From NCBI GenBank assembly GCA_036787895.1, contig DAIQOK010000008.1, positions 1 through 64,000 of the forward strand: 64,000 nt of DNA, written 5' to 3'. The stretch is from UBA7662 sp036787895. Lineage in GTDB: Bacteria > Bacteroidota > Bacteroidia > UBA7662. Each line of letters begins with the position of its first letter. Position 1 is the stretch's first letter. Positions 51,273 to 58,895 of this stretch are shown here, piece by piece. The notes below the pieces were generated by a model, which had not been told where the DNA came from, did no database searches, and saw only the letters and a program-made list of their open reading frames with translations. A program made the position numbers and the translations under genes.

Positions 51273-52103
51273 ATGTTGCCTGCCAAAAACAAAATAGAGC
51301 CAACTATAGTGAAAGCGATGCTTGGGCAAGAACTCGAAGCCGCTTATGTCTACTATAATCGACCTGAATTTATAGGCACCGACCCAATCTGTGTGCCGCA
51401 TCAATTCAGTAAACCAGCCGACATCGAAATAGCAGCTTTGTTTGCTGCCATTTTTGCCTGGGGGCAAAGGGCTACAATAATTGCAAAAAGCAAGGAATTG
51501 ATGAGGAGAATGGACAATTCGCCAGCCGATTTTGTGCGAAATCATCAAGCAAGCGATTTAAAAAGGCTTCTAGGATTTGTGCATCGGACATTTAATGATA
51601 CCGACTTGCTCTACCTTATAGACTTCCTACATCGCCACTATTCCAGATTTGAAAGCCTTGAAGACGCATTTTTAGAGGTAGATGCTGCAACGTCAGATCC
51701 TGACTTAAGGGCCTATCAACGACTGTCGAACTTTCACCAGCTTGTTTTTACTGCCGCTCATGCGCCTCAGCGTACCCGAAAACACCTGGCTACACCAGCA
51801 ACTCAGTCAAGTTGTAAACGGCTGAATATGTTTTTGCGTTGGATGGTGCGTAGAGATGAAAGGGGAGTGGACTTCGGGCTATGGAAAAAAATTAAACCGA
51901 GTGAGCTGATTGTGCCTATGGACGTACATGTTCAACGGGTAGCTGTCCGTTTAGGATTACTGTCTGCTGAAAAAAGTGACTGGAAACACGCTATATTCCT
52001 TACCCGGGCATTGCGTGAATTTGACCCGAAGGACCCAGTGAAATACGATTTTGCCCTTTTCGGACTGGGTGTGCTCGAAAAGGGATTTAATGGGGAGCGT
52101 TAA
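51273..52103 (+). CDS. TIGR02757/DUF2400 family protein
   Basis: A 276-residue cytoplasmic protein of the TIGR02757 family, found widely in Bacteroidota and some other groups, function unestablished. The segments DIEIAALFAAIFAWGQR, NMFLRWMVRRDERGVDFG and VPMDVHVQRVAVRLGLL are family hallmarks. The last resembles the helix after the helix-hairpin-helix of EndoIII-type DNA glycosylases (VD-T-H-V-x-R-V), but the catalytic Lys of that superfamily is not evident. The ATG at 51273 replaces an upstream TTG. It overlaps the convergent Pta-like gene by 4 nt. Confidence 0.88.
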   Translation: MLPAKNKIEPTIVKAMLGQELEAAYVYYNRPEFIGTDPICVPHQFSKPADIEIAALFAAIFAWGQRATIIAKSKELMRRMDNSPADFVRNHQASDLKRLLGFVHRTFNDTDLLYLIDFLHRHYSRFESLEDAFLEVDAATSDPDLRAYQRLSNFHQLVFTAAHAPQRTRKHLATPATQSSCKRLNMFLRWMVRRDERGVDFGLWKKIKPSELIVPMDVHVQRVAVRLGLLSAEKSDWKHAIFLTRALREFDPKDPVKYDFALFGLGVLEKGFNGER

Positions 52104-52486
52104 AAATTTGCCAATTCTTCTATATACAAATCGATAGCCCCTTCAGCCAGCAACATTTCGGCCAGCGTTCGTGGATTTTTAACCGCTTTCACTGCCTTTT
52201 TCCGGTCAGTTTCGCCATGCTCTTCCATATAAAGTTCGGTGTAATGATCGAGCTCAGGATGATCGTTCGGATTTACTACACCATATAACATGGTCTCATT
52301 CAGCCGATACATCTTACAAACGTCAAAAACTTCGAGCTCATCACCGAAAACCATGACTTCAGCCACATGGTCGAGTATAAGCGCTTTGGCAGTTTTAATT
52401 ACCTCGGGGTCAGTACCATTTAAAAAACAGATGATGGGGCTATCTTTGTCGGCAGCCCACTGACGGATTTTTTCGAGCTTGTTCAT
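52100..52486 (-). CDS. Mini phosphate acyltransferase-like protein, unknown function
   Basis: A 128-residue protein that resembles only one part of the Pta/Ptb phosphate acyltransferases: FLNGTDPEVIKTAKAL near residues 21-37 (as in the GxDxRVxxAA start), and TDRKKAVKAVKNPRTLAEM followed by LLAEGAID near 93-118. The full enzyme has about 330 residues and goes on with a phosphate-binding and catalytic half that is missing here. The protein stops shortly after the GxxD segment. It is either a stand-alone regulatory fragment or a family of its own. The ATG is at 52486, 44 nt divergent from mnmE. Confidence 0.7.
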   Translation of the reverse strand: MNKLEKIRQWAADKDSPIICFLNGTDPEVIKTAKALILDHVAEVMVFGDELEVFDVCKMYRLNETMLYGVVNPNDHPELDHYTELYMEEHGETDRKKAVKAVKNPRTLAEMLLAEGAIDLYIEELANF

Positions 52487-52530
52487 GATTTGATTACAGC
52501 CGAAAAATAAAGCCTAAGTGGCAATAATGT

Positions 52531-53913
52531 ATGAACCGACCACAAATTTTCAATACAGATGATACGATAGTGGCCTTGGCTACTCCGGCTGGCGTAGGTG
52601 CCATAGGCATATTACGTTTATCAGGGCCTAAAGCCATTGAGCTGGCCAACCAGATTTGCCGCAATAAAGACTTGAATTTACAGGCGTCGCATACGGTTCA
52701 TTTTGGCATAGTGGAAGACGAAGGGAGAAAAATTGATGAAGCAGTATTTACCCTTTTCAGAGCACCTGCGTCTTTCACCAAGGAGGACGTGGTCGAGATT
52801 TCGCTCCATGGTTCTTCGTTTATACTCGATCAGGTTATTCAATTATTGGTTCGCCTGGGTGCAAGAATTGCTCAACCGGGTGAGTTCACCTTTCGTGCGT
52901 TTTTGAATGGCCGCTTTGATTTGAGTCAGGCAGAAGCAGTGGCCGATTTGATAGCGGCAGATAACGAACATGCACATCGGGTGGCTTTAAACCAAATGCG
53001 AGGTGGATTTTCACTTGAAATTGGTCGGCTTAGGGCTCAACTGGTTGATTTCGCTTCGCTCTTGGAACTGGAGCTTGATTTTAGTGAAGAGGATGTTGAG
53101 TTTGCTAATCGCAGGCAGTTAAAGGAATTGTTGCTACGCATCATCCAGGTAGTAAGTAGTTTACAGGAAAGTTTTCGGCTGGGAAATGTAATTAAAAATG
53201 GGGTGGCAACAGTGATTGCCGGTCGACCGAATGCTGGTAAATCTACCTTGCTCAACGCACTGCTGAATGAGGAAAAAGCCATTGTGAGTCACATTCCTGG
53301 CACGACCCGCGATGTAATTGAAGATGTAATAAGCATAGGTGGTGTAAAATTCCGCTTTTACGATACCGCAGGTATACGCGAAGCCGAAGATATGATTGAG
53401 TCGATTGGCGTGGAACGCACCTTCGAAAAGATGGGGCAGGCGGCTATCATATTGTATCTGTTCGATCTTACCCAAACCAGTCCGGCCCAATTGCAAGCTG
53501 AGCTCAGCAGTATGGTCAAACACAATGCTGAACTTATTTTGGTGGCCAACAAACTGGATGAGGTTAAAAGTTTAGATGGCCTGGAAGCTTACCGCAAGCT
53601 GGGTGATGTTTTATTCATCTCCGCCAAAAAGAAAGAAGGATTAGATGATTTGCTGGGAAGACTGCTTTCACTCGTCGAGGCAGGGAAAATCCAGAACGAG
53701 CCCATTGTCGCCAACGCCCGCCACTTCGAAGCCCTAGGCAGAGCCAATGCCGCGTTGCAAGCGGCCGTGCATGCCATGGATGCTGAATTACCTACTGATC
53801 TGGTAGCCCAGGAAATTCGCCAATCGCTGCATTATCTGGGTGAGATTACAGGTGAAGTCACGACTGATGACTTGCTGGGGAATATTTTTAGTAAGTTTTG
53901 TATCGGAAAATGA
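52531..53913 (+). CDS. mnmE: tRNA modification GTPase MnmE
   Basis: A 460-residue GTPase that with MnmG adds the (carboxymethyl)aminomethyl group to U34 of certain tRNAs. An N-terminal folate-binding domain (1-120) with TIVALATPAG and FTKEDVVEISLHG is followed by the helical domain. The G domain has GRPNAGKSTLLN (G1), IPGTTRDV (G2), YDTAGIRE (G3) and NKLDE (G4). It ends in the catalytic C-terminus FCIGK. Length is normal. mnmG is not adjacent. Transcription is divergent from the Pta-like gene. Confidence 0.97.
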   Translation: MNRPQIFNTDDTIVALATPAGVGAIGILRLSGPKAIELANQICRNKDLNLQASHTVHFGIVEDEGRKIDEAVFTLFRAPASFTKEDVVEISLHGSSFILDQVIQLLVRLGARIAQPGEFTFRAFLNGRFDLSQAEAVADLIAADNEHAHRVALNQMRGGFSLEIGRLRAQLVDFASLLELELDFSEEDVEFANRRQLKELLLRIIQVVSSLQESFRLGNVIKNGVATVIAGRPNAGKSTLLNALLNEEKAIVSHIPGTTRDVIEDVISIGGVKFRFYDTAGIREAEDMIESIGVERTFEKMGQAAIILYLFDLTQTSPAQLQAELSSMVKHNAELILVANKLDEVKSLDGLEAYRKLGDVLFISAKKKEGLDDLLGRLLSLVEAGKIQNEPIVANARHFEALGRANAALQAAVHAMDAELPTDLVAQEIRQSLHYLGEITGEVTTDDLLGNIFSKFCIGK

Positions 53914-54004
53914 TTCAAGGTTTAGGTTTTTCTGGCAATGAATAATGCCAGAACTTGATTCAGTAGGCAATGAGTTGCTGGTATTCAGTTTATTAATTGT
54001 TTAA

Positions 54005-54731
54005 ACTAATTCCGTATACAAAGTAGCTACGAGCACTACGCAAAACGGCATCGTTATTAACGAGCTGGTCGCCAGTAATGCCTCAGGTGCTGTTGATTCA
54101 TTTGGTGACCACGACGACTAGCTTGAACTTTATAACAATAATGCGCAAGCGGTCGACATCAGCAGCTTCTGCATTACTGATAATCCGGCAAATATTAGTA
54201 AGCGGCGATTTCCAGCCGGCACCATAATCCCTGCCCATGGTTATTTGCTTTTATGGGCAGATGAAGAACAATTCGAAGGGGCCTACCATACCAACTTTAA
54301 ATTATCAGCACTGGGAGAGGACCTTATTTTTTCAGATTCTGCCTTGAACACCATCGATCAGTTGATTTTCCCGGCCTTGGCAACCGACCTGGCCTATGCT
54401 CGCATACCTAACGGAATTGGAAGTTTCGTTGTTCAACAACCAACTTTTGGAAGACACAACGGATTTGCGACGGTGGTTTCCCACATCCAAAAGCCACAAC
54501 GACTCGTCGTATATCCCAACCCAACCGAGGATTGGATATACCTCAAATTAGACAATCCGCTACAGGAGCAAGTGATTTGGGATGTATTTGATAGTCAGGG
54601 CGGTAGCAGCAGGCAGTTCCACAGAAAGTGATATAGCTAGCCTAAACTGTTCACAATGGAATACAGGCATGTATATGGTCAGAATTCAACATGGCCAAAC
54701 CATTCAATTGGCGCGATTTATTAAAAGATAG
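54005..54731 (+). pseudogene. Broken lamin-tail-domain protein with T9SS tail
   Basis: Reading frame 2 from 54005 gives a lamin tail domain (GIVINELVASNASG, then LELYNNNAQAVDISS, RRFPAGTIIPAHGYLLLW). It is interrupted by a TAG at 54119-54121, where the family has Trp before LELYN (TGG to TAG). The frame continues to a type A T9SS tail start (VVYPNPTEDWIYLK). Near 54600 a one-base shift is needed to continue as NTGMYMVRIQHGQTIQ and FIKR, with the stop at 54729-54731. No start codon or signal peptide is found upstream; a stop lies at 54002. Three lesions show a dead 3' remnant of a larger secreted protein. About 90 nt between mnmE and here hold a small hairpin only. Confidence 0.85.
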
Positions 54732-54748
54732 AGCTGGGTCTTTTAATT

Positions 54749-57256
54749 TTAAAAACAATCAACCAAACTGCGAAACTGCGGCTTAAATGTTTGATTCGCT
54801 GATTTCTGCCTGAAACGAACTGTTTTTTTCTCACCAGCTAACAGGTCAAAGTAATTGTTTTCCAGTTCAAATCCCGGGGCAATGATTTCCAGATCTTTGA
54901 CCAACATGTCGGCATCCAGGATGAGCAAACTATCAGCTTGAATGACCCAGTTGATTTTTGTTGGTACAAGAGCCAATGATTTAGGAGGCACCAAATAAAA
55001 TGGCGCAGACCAACGGGTTTTTATTTGTTCTGAAAGTAGCACAGTGCGTATGTACATTTCATTTTTTGAAACGCGCTTCGGTAAGAAGCTTCTCGTTAAT
55101 CGGATGGAATGAATCGGGAAGTTCTCCTCATCAAAATAAATCAAGGTATCCTTCAGCAGATAGTTGTGTTTGGTTGAGCCTAGCTGAATTTGAATGCCAG
55201 TACCTTTTTCGAGTTGATGGGTATCGCTAACCCATTGAAACACGAAGGAATCTGCAGTTGTATCTACCCGAATTAGGTCAGGCGCCCAACTTCTTTTTAC
55301 CTGATAGTAAAATGCTTTGGGCTGCTGCAGATAGTCTATGGCACTCCAGGAAATCGCCGGCCAGCAGTCGTTCCACTGCCAGAACAAACTCCCCATACAA
55401 TAAGGCTGGGCAAAACGGTGGCTTTCCATGGCGATCTGCATGCCTCGCGCTTGCAGCAATTGAGAAACATAAGCGAATTTACCGGCATCATCAGGTAACG
55501 GATAGTCGCGAGCCATATAAATACGTATGGTAGAATCTCCAATGGGGTGTTTTTGATGAGCTGACATCCCGAAAAGGGCTGAATCTTTCGATAAACCTTC
55601 AACCATCAGTTCCCGTGTTTCGGTGTTTGGGTAGCCCTGAAAGCCGTATTCAGAGACAAAACGGCCGGTTTTGAGTCGATAGTTTTCGAATGGTTCGAAT
55701 CCCCACCATACGCCCCAATAATGCACATCACCGCTTTTATAAGCCGTATCCCGGCCCCAACCGTTAGCGGGTGAGCTGGGATGATAAAATGCCCCAGGAT
55801 GACCATCAGCCACCAATTTGGGGAGGATTTGATGAAAAAGTTTTTCGTATTGCCGGTAGAGGAGGAGGCTATCTTCCAGGCTATAGCTCATACTTTCCTG
55901 CCAGTGCCAGTTAAACCAACCTTCATTGATTTCGTTATTACCACACCACAATGCGAGTGAGGTACGGTTGCGCATACGTTCGATTTGCTGACTCGCCTCG
56001 AGACGAACATTGGTTAGAAATGATTTATCGCCCGGATAGAGCGCACAAGCGAACATAAAGTCCTGCCAGACCAAAATACCCAATGAGTCGCAGGCATCCA
56101 GAAAAGTTTCATCGGCATAAGTGCCACCTCCCCAAACGCGGAGCATGTTTAAGCCCGCGGCTGCAGCCATTTGAACTTGTTGGTGGTATTTTTCAGCACT
56201 TATTCGGGCTGGAAATTGGTCGGGAGGTACCCAATTGGCTCCTTTCACAAAAATGGGTTTGCCATTTACTTCGAGTGTAAAGGAGGCGCCAATGGAGTCG
56301 GGCTGTTGCACCCACTTAAGGCTTCTGAGGCCGGTTTTGAAGTGTTTTTGATCAACCAGCTTGTTGTCGACATACAAATTCACCTCCACTGGGTAAAGTC
56401 GGGCTTGGCCATGTCCATTCGGCCACCACAGCTCCGGCTGAGGGATTTGTATGGGTATCGAATATGCTACCTCATGCAAGCTGTTCGCTTTTTTCTGGCG
56501 TGCAGATAGCCACTTTTTGCCATCAAATAGTCGGGTTTCAACCTCCCAATTAGAATTGTTGGCAAGCTGTATACTTCCACTCAGACGAATGTTAGCTTGG
56601 CTGGAATCGAGCTCGACAATGGTCAAAAGGGGCTGATTGAGCCTCGGTGCTGAAATTAGGGTCAATCGCACATCTTTCCATATACCACAGCCTAATAAAC
56701 GGGGCGCCCAGTCCCAACCGAATTGGTATTGTGCTTTGCGGATAAAAGGGGCATCGCCCCCAGGCAATGGCAAGGGCGCGTTTTCGATTGATTTGCGGGC
56801 GATTTCAATTACAGGGGAAAAATGAAGTATGAGTACATTTTCACCCGATCGAAGCAGTTTTTTTGTTTCATATTCCCAGCTACGAAACATATTATTAGCT
56901 CGTCCCAGCTTTTGGCCGTTCAAATAGATGTCGGCTTCGGTATCTATTCCATCAAATTGGAGGAGAATATGCGCAGCTTTAAGCTGCATTTTGCTCAGCT
57001 TAAAAGCTTTCCGGTACTGCCATTCCAGGCTATCTACCCACCTCACTTTTTGCTCATGAATGCCTGTCAAAGGATCTTGAATATGCCCATTTCGTGCTAA
57101 ATCGAGATAAACATTACCCGGCACCTGAGCTGGCTGCCAATTACTATCCGCATTCGATTTCATCTCCCAGTCTCCGGAGAGTCGCACTATCTTGCTTTGA
57201 GCAAAGCCGCTGAGAAACCCACCCATAAGACAAAGTAGCAGCGCAAATTTCTTCAC
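54749..57256 (-). CDS. Exported GH2 beta-mannosidase
   Basis: An 835-residue glycoside hydrolase of family 2 with a signal peptide ending SGFAQ. It has a jelly-roll domain (about 25-200) with GDWEMKSN, immunoglobulin-like domains, and a TIM barrel with the acid/base E442 in GNNEINEG and the nucleophile E536 in VSEYGFQGYP. ALWCGNNEINEG and the WVPPDQFP segment are typical of beta-mannosidases rather than beta-galactosidases. It removes beta-1,4-mannose from non-reducing ends, as in the Man-beta-GlcNAc core of N-glycans. It is the last of four overlapping genes (4 nt overlap with cutC). Periplasmic location expected. Confidence 0.93.
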   Translation of the reverse strand: MKKFALLLCLMGGFLSGFAQSKIVRLSGDWEMKSNADSNWQPAQVPGNVYLDLARNGHIQDPLTGIHEQKVRWVDSLEWQYRKAFKLSKMQLKAAHILLQFDGIDTEADIYLNGQKLGRANNMFRSWEYETKKLLRSGENVLILHFSPVIEIARKSIENAPLPLPGGDAPFIRKAQYQFGWDWAPRLLGCGIWKDVRLTLISAPRLNQPLLTIVELDSSQANIRLSGSIQLANNSNWEVETRLFDGKKWLSARQKKANSLHEVAYSIPIQIPQPELWWPNGHGQARLYPVEVNLYVDNKLVDQKHFKTGLRSLKWVQQPDSIGASFTLEVNGKPIFVKGANWVPPDQFPARISAEKYHQQVQMAAAAGLNMLRVWGGGTYADETFLDACDSLGILVWQDFMFACALYPGDKSFLTNVRLEASQQIERMRNRTSLALWCGNNEINEGWFNWHWQESMSYSLEDSLLLYRQYEKLFHQILPKLVADGHPGAFYHPSSPANGWGRDTAYKSGDVHYWGVWWGFEPFENYRLKTGRFVSEYGFQGYPNTETRELMVEGLSKDSALFGMSAHQKHPIGDSTIRIYMARDYPLPDDAGKFAYVSQLLQARGMQIAMESHRFAQPYCMGSLFWQWNDCWPAISWSAIDYLQQPKAFYYQVKRSWAPDLIRVDTTADSFVFQWVSDTHQLEKGTGIQIQLGSTKHNYLLKDTLIYFDEENFPIHSIRLTRSFLPKRVSKNEMYIRTVLLSEQIKTRWSAPFYLVPPKSLALVPTKINWVIQADSLLILDADMLVKDLEIIAPGFELENNYFDLLAGEKKTVRFRQKSANQTFKPQFRSLVDCF

Positions 57257-57918
57257 AGCAAAAGGGTTTTGAGTTGGGCAATTTCTTCAGCATCAACCGA
57301 CTGATTATCGCCAAGCATTGCTGCACTGTGATACCATTTTAACCAACATTGCTCAAGCAGCTTAGGTAAATTTATACTTCGAATGCCACCTCCGGCAATA
57401 AATGATATTGAGGGATAACTCCTTTGCCATTCATTTAGCTTTTGGCTACCCAATAGTGCATTTTTTGCACCACCTGCCGATAAAATGCCTGTAAATCCCC
57501 ATTGAATGGCGGTTTCTATGGCTTTTTCCTTGTCGATGCAAACATCAAAAGCACGATGTAAGGTGCAGGGCAAGCCATCGGCTAATTCGATCAACAGGCG
57601 ATTACTTTTTTCTTCTAATTGGGCCTGTTTGTCGAGAAAACCAAAGACGAATCCATCTGCCCCGGCTGACTTCAAGGCCTGCATTTGGTGTTTGAGTAGC
57701 TGTAAACCGGCGAAACTGATGCTGAAATCAGCAGTATCCCGCAGCATCACATAAATGGGCTGTTTGATTCGACCGCGTATTCGGGCCAAATCAAAAGGGT
57801 CGGGGGTTAAGCCGCCACTGGCATAATCCCGACAAAGTTCAATGCGGTCGGCACCTGAAGTAGCGGCGATAAGGGCTGAAGGCAGATTAAAACAAGCTAT
57901 TTCGAGTTTTGGTCTCAT
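57253..57918 (-). CDS. cutC: CutC family TIM-barrel protein
   Basis: A 221-residue cytoplasmic protein of the CutC family. It starts LEIACFNLPSALIAATSGADRIELC, of which GADRIELC is the hallmark, and continues with GGLTPD, VMLRDTADF, CTLHRAFD, GILSAGGAKNA and FIAGGGIRS. CutC was named for copper homeostasis, but the E. coli copper phenotype was later traced to the MicL small RNA encoded in cutC, so the protein's job is open. Here it lies between genes for a GlcNAc-Asn amidase and a beta-mannosidase with 4-nt overlaps on both sides, which points to sugar metabolism. Confidence 0.93.
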   Translation of the reverse strand: MRPKLEIACFNLPSALIAATSGADRIELCRDYASGGLTPDPFDLARIRGRIKQPIYVMLRDTADFSISFAGLQLLKHQMQALKSAGADGFVFGFLDKQAQLEEKSNRLLIELADGLPCTLHRAFDVCIDKEKAIETAIQWGFTGILSAGGAKNALLGSQKLNEWQRSYPSISFIAGGGIRSINLPKLLEQCWLKWYHSAAMLGDNQSVDAEEIAQLKTLLL

Positions 57919-58895
57919 TTGAGGTAATAATCGGCTTGGATCAATCGATTGCCCTGTGTGTTGTGAACCGCATAACTAAAACCTTTTTGCAGACAGTAGC
58001 TGCCAAATCCTCCGTCACGTCGAAGAGCGATAAAGCCAATTTGAATGGCATCTAGGGCCTTATTACGACGTTTTTGTGCATTCACCACCCGCAACACAGC
58101 CGCTTTACAAGCCTCTTCGGCTGTACGCCCCTGACGCATCAATTCCACCACCAGGTGGCAACCTGCAACGCGTATTACTTCTTCACCATGTCCGGTAGCT
58201 GTGGCAGCACCTATTTCATTGTCGACAAACAAGCCGGCACCGATGATGGGAGAGTCGCCTACCCGGCCATGCATTTTATTGGCCATGCCGCTGGTCGTGC
58301 AGGCTCCCGATAAATTCCCGGCTTGGTCCAGAGCAATCATGCCGATGGTATCGTGATTTTCGATGTTTACTATGGGTTTATATTCACTGGTTTTCAACCA
58401 TTCCCGCCATTCTCTTTCGGAGTCGGGCACGAGTAAATTCACTTTTTTGAAGCCTTGTGCTAAGGCGAATTGCAATGCACCTTCACCAACTAACATCACA
58501 TGTGGGGTTTTCTCCATCACAGCTCGGGCTACCGAAATGGGATTTTTGATGTGCTCTAAACAAGCTACGGCGCCAATATTGGCCATTTCGTCCATGATGC
58601 AGGCATCGAGTGTAACCCGGCCATCGCGATCTGGACGGCCTCCATATCCTACGCTTCGTTCTTTGGGGTCGTCTTCGCAAAGGCGAACGCCTTGTTCAAC
58701 AGCGTCTAACGATCGCCCACCCGCTTGGAGGATTTTCCAGGCAACCTCATTGGCCTGAATGCCAAAATTCCAGGTCGAAAGTACCAGTGGTTCAGAGACC
58801 TTTGGGGTAGCATTGATGGCGAGACTTTGTAAAGGTTTCAGCGCGAGTCCGACTGCTGCCAATGCCTGCCATTTGAAGAAGCTTCTGCGATTCAT
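57915..58895 (-). CDS. N4-(beta-N-acetylglucosaminyl)-L-asparaginase
   Basis: A 326-residue Ntn-hydrolase of the aspartylglucosaminidase family, which cuts the bond between GlcNAc and Asn left when N-glycoproteins are degraded. The precursor should split itself before T183 (ENHDTIGMIALD), which becomes the nucleophile. WNFGIQANEVAW, GRPDRDGRVTLDA and ATGHGEEVIRV are also typical. The N-terminus MNRRSFFKWQALAAVGLA has an RR-containing, Tat-like signal. It overlaps the GH20 and cutC genes by 4 nt each. The narrower family fits glycosylasparaginase better than plain L-asparaginase or isoaspartyl peptidase. Confidence 0.92.
   Translation of the reverse strand: MNRRSFFKWQALAAVGLALKPLQSLAINATPKVSEPLVLSTWNFGIQANEVAWKILQAGGRSLDAVEQGVRLCEDDPKERSVGYGGRPDRDGRVTLDACIMDEMANIGAVACLEHIKNPISVARAVMEKTPHVMLVGEGALQFALAQGFKKVNLLVPDSEREWREWLKTSEYKPIVNIENHDTIGMIALDQAGNLSGACTTSGMANKMHGRVGDSPIIGAGLFVDNEIGAATATGHGEEVIRVAGCHLVVELMRQGRTAEEACKAAVLRVVNAQKRRNKALDAIQIGFIALRRDGGFGSYCLQKGFSYAVHNTQGNRLIQADYYLK

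Noticed and set aside
53930..53953. Hairpin TTCTGGCA/TGCCAGAA after mnmE as a terminator
   Set aside because: No T tract follows on either strand; it may lie within decaying sequence.
54119..54121. TAG as a recoded or suppressed codon in the lamin-tail gene
   Set aside because: The same gene also lacks a start and has a frame change near 54600, and TAG ends other genes here normally.
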